A DNA stretch of 31,073 nucleotides from BS750m-G4 sp964472195 (GCA_964472195.1 CAYYJH010000030.1:1-31073), one strand, 5' to 3'. Numbered from the stretch's first letter, positions 1 to 9,695 are shown. Translations and numbers: made by a program. The notes: generated by a model from the sequence alone, not told the origin.

Positions 1-122
1 TCCATGTAATTTATGACTTTATTGAAAATAAATAAACAGCAATATAAATTTAATGTGAAGCAAAGTCAATGAATTTAAAGCAATATATGAGCTTTAATTT
101 TTAATATGACCCTTTTGTGTTT

Positions 123-128
123 TATAAT
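123..128 (+). promoter_or_regulatory. Candidate -10 box upstream of the M24 peptidase gene
   Basis: A perfect TATAAT lies 89 bases before the GTG start of the first gene. The -35 region at about 100-105 matches the consensus poorly, so this rests on the -10 alone. The rest of positions 1-216 shows no gene or RNA that I can support. Confidence 0.25.
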
Positions 129-216
129 TCTGCATTGATGAAACCAAAAATTACTTGGATTGAATTTTCTTATCAAAATGGGTAAATTTCAAGATGTCTA
201 ATTTTAAAATTTTGAT

Positions 217-1284
217 GTGGGTAGAATAGAGCAAATAAAAAATCATTTTAATTCTTTAAAGATTGATTCATTTCTTATTACGAATCTTTCTAATATCAGA
301 TATTTGTCAGGATTTTCAGGAACAGCTGCTACTGTGTTGTTAACTGAAAACATGAATTATTTTGTAACGGATTTCCGGTATAAGAGCCAATCGAAATATG
401 AGGTTAATAGAAATTTTAAAGTAATAATATATACTCAAGATTCCTTTAATTATCTTAAATCATTTATAAAAAAATACAAACTTAAACGGATTGGTTTTGA
501 ATCTCATATTTTAAGTGTAAATGAATTCATCGCATTGAAGAAGGAATTTCCGCAAGTCAAGTTTATTCCAGTTAATAGTTTTATAGAAAGTATTGTTGTT
601 AAAAAAACTGAACAGGAAATTGCTACGCTTAAAAAAGCTGTGGAAATAACTGACAGAACGTTTACGAGGTTGTTAAAAAAGATTAAACCCGGTATTACAG
701 AAAAAGCTCTCTCTGCCGAAATTACGTACATACAAAAGAAGCTTGGAGCAGAGAAGGATGCCTTTGATCCGATTGTAGCGAGCGGTGAAAGAAGCGCCTA
801 TCCACACGCAAAACCGACTGATAGAAAAATTCAAAACGGTGATCTATTAACCCTAGATTTTGGATGTGTGGTCGATGGTATGCATTCTGATATGACGAGA
901 ACCATTGCAATCGGAAGTCTTGCATCAGAGAAGAGAAAAATTTATAATATAGTTAAAGATGCACAACAAAGAGCTCTTGATAATGTAAAAGTTGGTGTTG
1001 TAGCAAAGAAGCTCGATTCATATGCAAGGAGTTATATTAGTAGCAAAGGTTTCGGTAAGAATTTCGGGCATGGACTCGGTCATGGTCTTGGCTATGATGT
1101 TCATGAGGGTCCAAGGATTTTCAAGAAAAATAATTACAGATTAGAAGAAAACATCGTTATTACAATTGAACCTGGAATTTACATAGAAGGTCTCGGGGGT
1201 GTAAGGATCGAAGATGATGTTGTTGTAACAGACCAAAGTTGTGAAATATTAAATAAATCTACAAAGGAACTAATAGTTCTTTAG
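217..1284 (+). CDS. Xaa-Pro aminopeptidase, M24 family (PepP/PepQ-like)
   Basis: This is a cytosolic metallopeptidase that removes the N-terminal residue before proline or splits Xaa-Pro dipeptides. The 355-aa protein has a creatinase-like N-terminal domain (about 1-130) and a pita-bread catalytic domain (about 135-350). The five dinuclear metal ligands of the family are visible: D214 and D225 (LDFG...SDMTRT), H289 (in GHGLGHGLG), E318 (TIEPG) and E332 (GVRIEDD). H296 in VHEGP is the usual substrate-side histidine. The length is typical of the short two-domain form. GTG at 217 is the only start candidate after the in-frame stop at 205-207, and no Shine-Dalgarno sequence precedes it. The glycosyltransferase gene follows after 43 bases. 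Aminopeptidase P or prolidase specificity cannot be decided from sequence alone. Confidence 0.93.
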   Translation: MGRIEQIKNHFNSLKIDSFLITNLSNIRYLSGFSGTAATVLLTENMNYFVTDFRYKSQSKYEVNRNFKVIIYTQDSFNYLKSFIKKYKLKRIGFESHILSVNEFIALKKEFPQVKFIPVNSFIESIVVKKTEQEIATLKKAVEITDRTFTRLLKKIKPGITEKALSAEITYIQKKLGAEKDAFDPIVASGERSAYPHAKPTDRKIQNGDLLTLDFGCVVDGMHSDMTRTIAIGSLASEKRKIYNIVKDAQQRALDNVKVGVVAKKLDSYARSYISSKGFGKNFGHGLGHGLGYDVHEGPRIFKKNNYRLEENIVITIEPGIYIEGLGGVRIEDDVVVTDQSCEILNKSTKELIVL

Positions 1285-1327
1285 AAAATCAAGGAATTGT
1301 CATTATTAATTAAGTGAAGGAATTTAG

Positions 1328-2605
1328 TTGAACAAAGTATTAATTATTTCGTATTATTTTCCGCCTATGGGAATGGGTGGTGTTCAAAGAACTTTGAAAT
1401 TTTCAAAATATCTTTTAAAACATAATTGGAAACCAGTCGTTATTACCTGCAGTCCTAAAAAATATTTTGCCATTGATGAATATCTTTTAAATGAAGCATT
1501 AGACAGTGGTATAATCATAGAACGAACTGGGAAGGGTAAATATAATTCAGGTCAGATTGTTACACGAACCCCTAAGGAGAGATTTAGAAAATTGAGAAGT
1601 AGAATTGCTCAATTCTTTTTTATTCCGGATAGCAAGATTAGATGGAAAAAGAAGGCACTCAGGAAAATTGATAAAATTTGGAATAAATACGATGGATTTG
1701 ATCTGGTATTTGCAACAGCTCCCCCGTATACGGATCTTCTTATTGGACAGGAAGTTAAGAAAAAATACAGTATACCACTCGTGATTGATTATAGAGATGC
1801 CTGGGTTGATAGTAAAGTATTAAATTTTTATCCGACCCCGTATCATAAGCTTTCAAATATTAAAAAGGAAAAGGAAGTCTTACAGGATGCCAATAAAGTA
1901 ATAACGACTAACAGACGAGTGAAAGAGATGCTTATAGCAAGATACGGTAATGTCGATTATAACGATGCTAAAATTTTCCCACATGGTTATGATAGTGAGG
2001 ATTTCGAACTTGCAACTCAAAAGAATCTTCCTAAAACTACTAAAATGAGGATAACTTATTCGGGTAGTTTTTACACACGTGATCCAAAATTTTATTTGAA
2101 ATCAATCAAAATATTTTTTGAAAAACATCCTGAACTAAAAGACAAAGTTGAATTCTTATTTTTAGGACATTTTACAAAAGAGCATATTAATACGGCAAAC
2201 AAATTCAGGATCTTTGATACATTAAATCTTCCCGGTTATGTTAACCATTTTGAATGTGTGAAATATTTATTAGCTTCTGATGTTCTTTTTATAATGATAA
2301 GCAGGGGAGAGAATGAAGATGCTGCGATGCCGGGTAAGGTAGGTGAATACATTGGAAGTCGTAAGAACATTGTTGCATGCATTCCCGAAGGAGTTACTAA
2401 GAAAATTCTCGAGGATTATAATGCAGTAAAATTTATCACAGAAGAAGACCCTGTTAAAATTGCGGAATCATTTTACGATTATTATAAATTGTTTGAACTA
2501 AACCAGATGCCGGCTGCTAATGAAGAAATGGTGGTAAAATACGACAGGAAACGTATGACCGAAGAACTCGCCAGGGAACTTAACTATTTACTCGATGTTG
2601 AATAA
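1328..2605 (+). CDS. GT4-like glycosyltransferase
   Basis: The 425-aa protein resembles GT-B fold glycosyltransferases of the GT4 type that build cell-surface glycans. The N-terminus (YYFPPMGMGGVQRT) is the usual glycine-rich first strand and loop of the acceptor domain. The C-terminal half has the nucleotide-sugar domain, with TYSGSF opening it and an ENEDAAMPGKVGEYIGSRK stretch in place of the EX7E region. No membrane helix is obvious, so it probably acts at the cytoplasmic face. TTG at 1328 is the start giving a full N-terminal strand. The gene lies 42 bases before purD, probably in one transcript. A sugar-nucleotide epimerase two genes downstream suggests linked envelope sugar metabolism, but donor and acceptor are unknown. 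Confidence 0.85.
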   Translation: MNKVLIISYYFPPMGMGGVQRTLKFSKYLLKHNWKPVVITCSPKKYFAIDEYLLNEALDSGIIIERTGKGKYNSGQIVTRTPKERFRKLRSRIAQFFFIPDSKIRWKKKALRKIDKIWNKYDGFDLVFATAPPYTDLLIGQEVKKKYSIPLVIDYRDAWVDSKVLNFYPTPYHKLSNIKKEKEVLQDANKVITTNRRVKEMLIARYGNVDYNDAKIFPHGYDSEDFELATQKNLPKTTKMRITYSGSFYTRDPKFYLKSIKIFFEKHPELKDKVEFLFLGHFTKEHINTANKFRIFDTLNLPGYVNHFECVKYLLASDVLFIMISRGENEDAAMPGKVGEYIGSRKNIVACIPEGVTKKILEDYNAVKFITEEDPVKIAESFYDYYKLFELNQMPAANEEMVVKYDRKRMTEELARELNYLLDVE

Positions 2606-2647
2606 ATCTTATCCTTCTATACGTTATATAAAAATATTTAAAAGAAA

Positions 2648-3952
2648 TTGAAGATACTCCTTATAGGTAATGGTGGACGGGAAAACGCTTTAGCGAGGGC
2701 AATATATATTTCTCCTTCATTCAAGGAATCCAATTCTGAAATTTATTCAACTTTAGGAGGCCCGGGTTTAAATAAAATAGCTAAACCTATTGATATAAAA
2801 ACAACCGAAGTTGAGAAACTTTCCAATTTTGCCAAAGAAAATCATATTGACCTTACTGTAGTAGGTCCTGAAATACCTCTTGCAATGGGAATTGTGGACG
2901 ACTTTGAAAAGCAGGGTTTGAAAATATTCGGACCTACAAAAAAAGCAGCAGAGATAGAATCGAGTAAAATTTTTTCAAAAAAGCTAATGAAAAAATATAA
3001 TATTCCAACCGCTAAGTTTGAAACTTTTACAAAAGATAATTTGGATGAGGTTAATAATTATATTAATGGATTAAAGTATCCGATTGTTATTAAAGCTGAT
3101 GGATTGGCAGCGGGTAAAGGAGTGATAATTGCTCAGGATATAAATGAAGCTAATAAAACAATTACAGATTTTACAGAGAAAGAAGTTTTCGGTGAGTCGG
3201 GAAAGAGTTTTATTGTTGAAGAATTTCTGGTAGGGTATGAACTTTCAATTTTTGTAATAACGGACGGCGTAGATTATGTCATATTGCCTTCATCCCAGGA
3301 TCACAAAAAGATTGGTGAGGGAGATACTGGGAAAAACACAGGCGGTATGGGTGCTTACGCTCCTGCAAAACAATTTATTGATGAAGATTTATTAAACAAG
3401 ATCAAGACCTCTGTTATTGAACCTGCTTTAAAGGGATTAAGTACAGAGGGAAGAAAATATAAGGGCTGCTTGTATAGCGGATTAATGATAACTGAAACTG
3501 GTGAAGATATAAGGGAACCTTATGTAATTGAATTCAACTGCAGGTTTGGTGATCCTGAAACACAGGTCGTTACTCCATTAATTAAATCTGATTTCCTGCA
3601 ATTGTTATTAGCTTCTGTAGAGGGAAAAATAAAAGACTATAAGATTGAGTTTTACGATAAATATGCTTGCTGTGTTGTATTGGCATCAGGGGGATATCCG
3701 GGGAATTATGAAAAGGGGAAAGTAATCGAAGGACTTGATAAAGTTGGTAGTGACTGTATCATTTTTCATGCAGGAACAAGATTATCTGACGGGAAAGAGG
3801 TATTAACGAATGGCGGTAGAGTATTGAATGTTGTTGGGTTAAATAATAATTCTTTGAAAGAAGCGATTAGCAACAGTTATAGAAACGCTGAAAGAATTCA
3901 TTTTGAGAACATGTATTACAGGAAAGATATTGGTTATCTGGCATTAAGATGA
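2648..3952 (+). CDS. purD: Phosphoribosylamine-glycine ligase
   Basis: GAR synthetase catalyses the second step of de novo purine synthesis: phosphoribosylamine, glycine and ATP give GAR. The 434-aa length is normal for the family. The N-terminal domain opens with LLIGNGGRENALA, followed by VVGPEIPLAMGI. The ATP-grasp domain runs from about residue 105 to 300, with IKADGLAAGKGVIIA and the metal-binding FNCRFGDPETQVV. The C-terminal domain ends with GGRVLNVVGL. A TTG codon at 2648 is the start, with no clear ribosome binding site. No other pur genes are in the window, so the gene is isolated from its pathway here. Confidence 0.96.
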   Translation: MKILLIGNGGRENALARAIYISPSFKESNSEIYSTLGGPGLNKIAKPIDIKTTEVEKLSNFAKENHIDLTVVGPEIPLAMGIVDDFEKQGLKIFGPTKKAAEIESSKIFSKKLMKKYNIPTAKFETFTKDNLDEVNNYINGLKYPIVIKADGLAAGKGVIIAQDINEANKTITDFTEKEVFGESGKSFIVEEFLVGYELSIFVITDGVDYVILPSSQDHKKIGEGDTGKNTGGMGAYAPAKQFIDEDLLNKIKTSVIEPALKGLSTEGRKYKGCLYSGLMITETGEDIREPYVIEFNCRFGDPETQVVTPLIKSDFLQLLLASVEGKIKDYKIEFYDKYACCVVLASGGYPGNYEKGKVIEGLDKVGSDCIIFHAGTRLSDGKEVLTNGGRVLNVVGLNNNSLKEAISNSYRNAERIHFENMYYRKDIGYLALR

Positions 3953-4055
3953 AATAGTAGAATAATTAGTTCAATTTGAAATTTTTTTCTGATGTATTTC
4001 TGAAAATATTGATTATTTTTAGAAAATTTCAGGTAAAATAAATTTTAATTATACA

Positions 4056-4997
4056 TTGAATATTTTAGTTACTGGCGGTGCAGGTTTCATTGGTTCACAC
4101 ATTGTTGACAGATACATAGCTGAAGGACATAAAGTGTATGTGGTTGACAACCTCTCTACAGGATTTGAGAAGAATGTTAATAAGAGAGCTAAATTTTCTC
4201 TTTTAGATATTTATAAAGATTCATTCGATAAATTATTTGAAAAGAATAATATTGATGTAATAAACCATCATGCAGCCCAGATAGATGTAAGAAAATCAGT
4301 TGATGATCCAAAATTTGATGCACAGATAAATATTGAAGGTTCATTAAATTTATTTCAGTCGGCTGTAAATTATGGTGTGAAAAAAATAATATTTGCTTCG
4401 ACAGGTGGTGCAATTTACGGGGAGCAGGAGCAATTCCCGGCTGATGAAAACCATCCTACAAAACCACTTTCACCATACGCAATTTCAAAGTTAGCAGTTG
4501 AGAAATATCTTTACTTTTATAAAAAATCACATGGAATTGATTATGTAATACTAAGGTATGCTAATGTATACGGACCGCGTCAAAATCCGCATGGAGAAGC
4601 TGGAGTAGTTTCAATTTTTTGCGAAAAAATATTAGGTAATCAGCAGCCGGTAATAAACGGTAACGGTAAACAAACCCGGGATTATGTGTTTGTGGACGAT
4701 GTTGTTGATGCAAGTGTTTTAGCACTTGGTTTAAAAACATCTGAACTGATTAATATCGGAACTGCTGTTGAAACAGATGTGAATTATTTATTCGACTTTA
4801 TCAATAGGTTTTTCGGAATCAAATTTAAAGAAGTACACGGAGATCCAAAAATGGGTGAACAAATGCGAAGTGTTATAGCTTACAAAAAGGCTAAAGAGTT
4901 ATTAAAGTGGAATCCTAATTACAATATTGAAGAAGGTTTAAAGAAAACTTGTAATTGGTTTCAGGAATCTGTTTCTTTAGAGAAAGAAAGTATTTAA
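4056..4997 (+). CDS. NAD-dependent epimerase/dehydratase (UDP-glucose 4-epimerase-like)
   Basis: This 313-aa extended short-chain dehydrogenase probably interconverts nucleotide sugars such as UDP-glucose and UDP-galactose. The Rossmann motif TGGAGFIGSH is at residues 7-16, the catalytic pair Y141/K145 sits in SPYAISKLAVEKY, and the serine/threonine site is in FASTGGAIYGE. NGNGKQTRDYVFVDDV is the usual substrate-domain signature of GalE-like enzymes. TTG at 4056 starts the protein exactly at the Rossmann beta strand. The stop is followed after three bases by the meaB ATG, so the two are probably co-transcribed. The substrate is inferred; WbpP-like or other 4-epimerases look similar. Confidence 0.88.
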   Translation: MNILVTGGAGFIGSHIVDRYIAEGHKVYVVDNLSTGFEKNVNKRAKFSLLDIYKDSFDKLFEKNNIDVINHHAAQIDVRKSVDDPKFDAQINIEGSLNLFQSAVNYGVKKIIFASTGGAIYGEQEQFPADENHPTKPLSPYAISKLAVEKYLYFYKKSHGIDYVILRYANVYGPRQNPHGEAGVVSIFCEKILGNQQPVINGNGKQTRDYVFVDDVVDASVLALGLKTSELINIGTAVETDVNYLFDFINRFFGIKFKEVHGDPKMGEQMRSVIAYKKAKELLKWNPNYNIEEGLKKTCNWFQESVSLEKESI

Positions 4998-5000
4998 TAT

Positions 5001-5942
5001 ATGTCAATAAATAATGATTTCATAAAAAAGATTATTTCCTGTGATAAAAGGACTGTATCGAGAGCTATTTCACTGATAGAAGATGAAGATGACAGGAGTA
5101 ATGAATTATTAAAGAAGTTATACAAACATTCGGGTAAGGCATACAGGGTTGGTATAACGGGACCTCCCGGTGCAGGGAAATCTTCAATTACAAATTGTCT
5201 TGTAAAATTGCTTGTCAAAAAAAAATTCAAAGTTGGAATTATAGCCGTTGATCCTACAAGTCCTTTTACAGGAGGAGCATTGCTGGGGGACAGAATAAGA
5301 ATGACCGAAATTAGTTTACTCGATGGTGTTTTCATACGGTCCATGGCAACGAGGGGGAGTCTTGGAGGATTAAGTAAGAATGTTGTCGAAGCTTGCGATG
5401 TTCTTGATGCAGCAGCTAAAGATTTTATTTTGATAGAAACCGTTGGGGTTGGTCAGTCAGAGCTTGACATAGCACAAACTGCTGATACAACAGTTGTTGT
5501 TTTAGTCCCGGAATCGGGTGATGCGATACAAGCGATGAAAGCAGGGTTAATGGAAATTGCCGATATATTTGCTTTGAATAAATCTGATAGACAAGGTGCG
5601 GATGGAATTGCAGCTACCCTGAAGAATATTATCCATCTAAAACCTCCTTCTGAAAATAAATGGGAAATCAATGTACTAAAAACAATAGGGATTAAAAACG
5701 AAGGCATCGAAGAACTTCTTGATGAAATCTTAAAGCATAAGAATCATCTTGATGGTTCAGGTTTCTTAGCAGAGAAAAGAAAAAATAATTTAACAAAGAA
5801 AATTCTTGGATTAGTAAACAGTAGACTTGAAGTAACATTCTGGGACGAGAAGAAGAAAAGATATCTTGAGGATAATTTATCAAAAATATACGGAAGAAAA
5901 GATGATCCGTATAGTTTTGTCGATAAACTAATAGATTTTTAA
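5001..5942 (+). CDS. meaB: Methylmalonyl-CoA mutase-associated GTPase (MeaB/ArgK family)
   Basis: This G3E-type GTPase protects and loads cobalamin-dependent acyl-CoA mutases. The 313-aa protein carries the P-loop GPPGAGKSS at residues 54-62 (K60), the switch region VDPTSPFTGGALLGDRIRM, the Walker B-like LIETVGVGQSE and the base-specificity motif NKSD at 193-196. The helical N- and C-terminal dimerisation segments are present, so it looks intact. ATG at 5001 follows the epimerase stop by three bases. No mutase gene is in the window, so the client enzyme must be elsewhere. The older ArgK name (arginine transport kinase) is not supported for this family. Confidence 0.93.
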   Translation: MSINNDFIKKIISCDKRTVSRAISLIEDEDDRSNELLKKLYKHSGKAYRVGITGPPGAGKSSITNCLVKLLVKKKFKVGIIAVDPTSPFTGGALLGDRIRMTEISLLDGVFIRSMATRGSLGGLSKNVVEACDVLDAAAKDFILIETVGVGQSELDIAQTADTTVVVLVPESGDAIQAMKAGLMEIADIFALNKSDRQGADGIAATLKNIIHLKPPSENKWEINVLKTIGIKNEGIEELLDEILKHKNHLDGSGFLAEKRKNNLTKKILGLVNSRLEVTFWDEKKKRYLEDNLSKIYGRKDDPYSFVDKLIDF

Positions 5943-5999
5943 AAAAAGTAACTTATATCTTATTATTCATTACTTGCTTTCAAGAAACAAAATATTATC

Positions 6000-6028
6000 T
6001 TGAAAAAGCAAAGCAAATTGAATATGTT
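6000..6028 (+). promoter_or_regulatory. Promoter candidate for asnA
   Basis: TTGAAA (6000-6005) and TATGTT (6023-6028) are separated by exactly 17 bases and lie about 55 bases upstream of the asnA ATG. The -35 box matches the sigma-70 consensus at five of six positions and the -10 at four of six. This is a pattern match only. Confidence 0.35.
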
Positions 6029-6081
6029 AAATTTTTTAAATTAGAATTTTACAAACTAAATAAATACGAGGTTCATAGATT

Positions 6082-7212
6082 ATGACAGATAAGAAAGCAG
6101 ATCTTGCGGGTCCTGGAATTGGCAATTATGAAGATCTTGAAAAAATCCTACCGTCAGATTATAACTCAGCACTTGATACGAAAGAAACACAAGAGGCTTT
6201 ATTCGCAGCAAAGAAATACATAGAAGAAAACTTGTGTAAAGAACTTAATTTAATGATGGTTACTGTTCCATTGATTGTCGATGTGAACAGTGGTGTAAAC
6301 GATATGCTTGACAGGGACGGTTCACGAACACCGATACAATTTCATATTTCAAATGACTACGATAAGCATCCAATCGATGCACAGATTGTACAGGCAGCAA
6401 CTAAGTGGAAAAGACCAGCGCTGAAACAGTTTGGTATGAAAGCAGGTGAAGGAATTAACACAGACATGCGTGCAGTAAGAAAAGATTATTTCCTTGATCA
6501 TGATCACAGTGCATACGTTGACCAGTGGGACTGGGAAAAAATTATGACAGAGGATCAGCGTAATTTAGATTACTTAACAGATACAGTGAAAAAGATTTGG
6601 AAGGTTTTGAAAGGTGCAGAGCAGCACGTATTAGAACTCTTCCCTAAATTAAAATCGGATAAATATCCCGACCTGCCTGATGAGCTGACATTCTTACACG
6701 CCGAAGAGATACTCGAAATGTTTCCGGATTTACCGCGTAAACAACGCGAAACAGAAGTACTTCAAAAATATCCAGCAGTTTTCATTTACGGGATTGGTTG
6801 GGTATTAGAAGACGGATACCCGCATGAAATGAGAGCAGCAGATTATGATGACTGGGTAACAGAAACTGTTACAAAAAATGGTAAGAAGATGCATGGACTT
6901 AACGGTGATATTTTAGTTTGGAACCACGTTACAAAAAGAAGACACGAACTTACTTCAATGGGTATCAGGGTAAATGCAGACACTCTTAAGCAGCAGGTTG
7001 AAATAACAGGACAACAGGATTTCTTAGACTTGCCTTACCACAAAGCGATATTGAACGGTGAAATTCCATTAAGTATCGGCGGTGGTATCGGGCAGGCACG
7101 TACTTATATGTACCTGCTGAAGAAAGCACACCTTGGTGAGGTTAGCGTCACAGTTTGGCCCCAGATTTTAAAAGACATCTGTGCTGAGAAGAATATTTAT
7201 GTGCTTGAATAA
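6082..7212 (+). CDS. asnA: Aspartate-ammonia ligase (AsnA)
   Basis: AsnA makes asparagine from aspartate, ammonia and ATP and is related to class II aminoacyl-tRNA synthetases. Segments closely matching the E. coli enzyme are AKWKRPALK/TKWKRP, HSAYVDQWDWE, LNGDILVWN, SSMGIRVNADTLK-like (here TSMGIRVNADTLKQQ) and the class II motif IGGGIGQAR near the C-terminus. At 376 aa it is about 45 residues longer than E. coli AsnA (330 aa). Much of the excess is an N-terminal lead of about 35 residues, plus small insertions near residue 190. ATG at 6082 has a GAGG about 10 bases upstream. The gene has its own promoter candidate and a strong terminator, so it is likely monocistronic. Confidence 0.95.
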   Translation: MTDKKADLAGPGIGNYEDLEKILPSDYNSALDTKETQEALFAAKKYIEENLCKELNLMMVTVPLIVDVNSGVNDMLDRDGSRTPIQFHISNDYDKHPIDAQIVQAATKWKRPALKQFGMKAGEGINTDMRAVRKDYFLDHDHSAYVDQWDWEKIMTEDQRNLDYLTDTVKKIWKVLKGAEQHVLELFPKLKSDKYPDLPDELTFLHAEEILEMFPDLPRKQRETEVLQKYPAVFIYGIGWVLEDGYPHEMRAADYDDWVTETVTKNGKKMHGLNGDILVWNHVTKRRHELTSMGIRVNADTLKQQVEITGQQDFLDLPYHKAILNGEIPLSIGGGIGQARTYMYLLKKAHLGEVSVTVWPQILKDICAEKNIYVLE

Positions 7213-7251
7213 GCTGGTAATATAAAATAATTTTTGAAAAATATTTAATAG

Positions 7252-7290
7252 CACCCTCTAAGTATAAATTGTAGGGGGTGTTTTTTTTAT
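7252..7290 (+). terminator. Intrinsic terminator after asnA
   Basis: CACCCTCT (7252-7259) pairs with AGGGGGTG (7273-7280), eight pairs including one G-U, and a run of eight T follows at 7281-7288. It lies 40 bases after the asnA stop. Confidence 0.9.
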
Positions 7291-7444
7291 TAAATAGCAA
7301 AAAAAATCAGAAGTTTAAAATATATTTAAAAGTAAAAAGGATGCTTTCTAAACAAGCATTATTCATTGATTTTACAAAGCAAAAAATTTAGCTTGAAAAA
7401 TTATAAATTTATTAATCTATTTTAAATAAGGAGCCTATTAAATA

Positions 7445-9598
7445 ATGGATAGAAGGATGCCGAAAAAGAAAAAGGTACATCGTCCACAAGGTATTATGAA
7501 TAAAATGCGCGATAAGATGCCGCTTATTATTATCATTTTAATTTTAGCATTTTTAGGAACGATTATTTTTGAGTGGGGTATGGATTATCTTGGTATGAGA
7601 AGTCAGAGTTTTACTTTTGGAAAAGTTAATGGTGTAGAAATAACATATCAGGAATTTGAACAGGCAGTTCAGCAGCAAGTTGAACAAATGAGAGCTCAAA
7701 ATGAAGGGAAAGACATTGACGATGCAGCAATGGAACAGATCAGAGAACAGGTCTGGAATAATCTTGTAACTCAGACATTAACAAGGCAGGAAATAAATAA
7801 GCTTGGAATAAAAGTATCTGATGCTGAGATACTTGATTGGATCTATAACCGACCTGAAACACTTCCGGATGTTATAAAGAGAAATTTTATGGATTCAACC
7901 GGAGTATTCGATATGGCAGTATACCAGCAGGCGCTTGGCGATAAAAGACAAGAAGTTCGTGAATTCTGGAGTCAGGTCGAAAATTATTTAAGAGAAACAA
8001 TACTAAGCGAAAAGCTTCAATCTATAATTGTCAGTTCTGTTATCGTGACAGAAGGCGACGTTCTTCAGAAGTATAAAGATGATAATATATTAGCAAACTT
8101 TGAATACTTGTCGTTAAATTTGAACACTATCCCTGATACTTTAGTAACTATAACAGATGAAGAACTTCGAGCATATTATGACGACCATCAAGATGAATTC
8201 AAGCAGGAAGAAGCTGTAAGATTCAGATACGTTATTTTTTCCGATGCTCCTACTGCTGAAGACTCTTCAATAGTGGAGAAACAATTAGCAGCATACTTAG
8301 AAGATTTTAAAAAATCAAGTATAGATGATTCTTCTTTAATAAAACTTGTGAATGATATATCCGAAACCCCGTTTGATGAGAATTTTAAAAAGCTTAATAC
8401 AATTGGGAAAGGTGCGGTGGATTTCCTATCTACAGCACAAAGGGACGAAGTTTCAAAATTAATTATGGACCAGGATGGATACAAAATTGTTAGATTTTTA
8501 GATTCAAAAGATGGAGATGAACTTTATGCAAATGCATCGCATATATTAGTAAATTTTGGAACGGATACACTTGCTGCTAAGAAAAAAGCTGAGGAAATAT
8601 TAAAAAGAGCGAAAGGAAATGAAAAATTTGAGGATCTTGCATTTATGTTATCAGAAGACCCATCGGCAAAACAAAACAAAGGAGAACTTGGCTGGTTTAC
8701 AAAAGGAGCAATGGTTCCCGAATTCGAAACTGCTGCTATGGATGGTAATGTCGGAGATATCATAGGACCTATAAAAACTCAGTATGGTTTTCATATTCTT
8801 AAAATAAACGGTAAAAGCAGAAAAGAGTTCAAATTTGCCGAGCTAAAAATGACTGTAAAAGCAGGTTCAAGAACGAGAGACGCTGCAAAAAAGAACGCGG
8901 AAGACTTTATTTATAGTGTTGAGGAAGGTGCTAATTTAGATACACTTGCGTTATCGTTAAAAATGCCTGTTTTAGCAACCCCTGATGTTACAAAAGATGG
9001 TTTTATACCGGGTGCCGGGCAGAATAAAAGTCTGATTGATTTTGGCTTTGAAGGTGATATTTATGAAATGGACGGTCCTTTTAGAATACAGGGTGGATAT
9101 GCTGTGTATCAACTAATAGATAAAATTCCGGAAGGTTACAGAAATTTTGATTCAGTGAAGACGACACAAATACAACCAAAAGTTGTTATGGAGAAAAAGT
9201 TTGCAATCCTTAAGAATGTTACAGATGCTTTGATGGGTAAAATTCGAAATGGAGACCTGAATACCTTAACTGAAATATATCCAAATTATGTTATTGAAAC
9301 TGCAGACAGCGTTTCAGTTTCAAAACCCTATGCTAAAATAGGAACTGATTATGCTTTTAACAATGTTGTTTTCAACATGACACCGGGGGAATTATCCAAA
9401 CCAATAAAAGGTAACAACGGGTATTATATAGTGAAATTAAAATCTATTACTCCTTTTAACCAGCAGGATTATATGAGTAGAGGAGCTGAAATTCGGAACC
9501 AGTTAATGCAGACAAAACAACAGGCTGTAATACAGGAATGGTTAACGAATCTTAAGAATAAAGCTGATATAGTCGACAATAGGGAAAGATTCTTTTAA
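7445..9598 (+). CDS. Membrane-anchored PpiD/SurA-type peptidyl-prolyl cis-trans isomerase
   Basis: This envelope folding chaperone is probably anchored in the inner membrane with its body in the periplasm. The 717-aa protein starts with a basic segment and a single membrane helix at about residues 25-45. A SurA_N-like chaperone region follows (about 55-200, starting FGKVNGVEITYQEFEQAVQQ). A parvulin domain lies at about 360-455, with ASHILV, SEDPSAKQNKGELGWF and PIKTQYGFHILKI. A second, degenerate parvulin-like segment near 630-675 (MTPGELSKPIKGNNGYYIVKL) completes the PpiD layout. AAGGAG at 7428-7433 precedes the ATG by 11 bases, one of the clearest ribosome binding sites here. A terminator overlaps its stop codon. 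The neighbouring beta-barrel and secreted protease fit an envelope role. Confidence 0.9.
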   Translation: MDRRMPKKKKVHRPQGIMNKMRDKMPLIIIILILAFLGTIIFEWGMDYLGMRSQSFTFGKVNGVEITYQEFEQAVQQQVEQMRAQNEGKDIDDAAMEQIREQVWNNLVTQTLTRQEINKLGIKVSDAEILDWIYNRPETLPDVIKRNFMDSTGVFDMAVYQQALGDKRQEVREFWSQVENYLRETILSEKLQSIIVSSVIVTEGDVLQKYKDDNILANFEYLSLNLNTIPDTLVTITDEELRAYYDDHQDEFKQEEAVRFRYVIFSDAPTAEDSSIVEKQLAAYLEDFKKSSIDDSSLIKLVNDISETPFDENFKKLNTIGKGAVDFLSTAQRDEVSKLIMDQDGYKIVRFLDSKDGDELYANASHILVNFGTDTLAAKKKAEEILKRAKGNEKFEDLAFMLSEDPSAKQNKGELGWFTKGAMVPEFETAAMDGNVGDIIGPIKTQYGFHILKINGKSRKEFKFAELKMTVKAGSRTRDAAKKNAEDFIYSVEEGANLDTLALSLKMPVLATPDVTKDGFIPGAGQNKSLIDFGFEGDIYEMDGPFRIQGGYAVYQLIDKIPEGYRNFDSVKTTQIQPKVVMEKKFAILKNVTDALMGKIRNGDLNTLTEIYPNYVIETADSVSVSKPYAKIGTDYAFNNVVFNMTPGELSKPIKGNNGYYIVKLKSITPFNQQDYMSRGAEIRNQLMQTKQQAVIQEWLTNLKNKADIVDNRERFF

Positions 9599-9616
9599 TT
9601 TTTAGGAATCTTTTTT
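9585..9616 (+). terminator. Intrinsic terminator overlapping the PPIase stop codon
   Basis: AAAGATTC (9585-9592) pairs with GAATCTTT (9606-9613), extendable inward by a T-G and a T-A pair, and a T run continues to 9616. The left arm lies in the last codons of the gene. Confidence 0.75.
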
Positions 9617-9618
9617 AT

Positions 9619-9685
9619 AATAAAATCCATTATATTATATGAACTATAGGAGTAATAATTTTTCAATAATATAGTGGATTTTATT
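9619..9685 (+). repeat. Long AT-rich inverted repeat in the gap before the beta-barrel gene
   Basis: The arm at 9619-9638 is complementary to 9666-9685 over 20 positions with one mismatch, which would be a G-U pair in RNA. The loop is 27 bases. The right arm runs into TTATTTTT just before the start of the next gene. It could be a second terminator, a 5'-UTR hairpin, or a remnant of a small mobile element. Confidence 0.6.
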
Positions 9686-9695
9686 TTTGAGTTGT

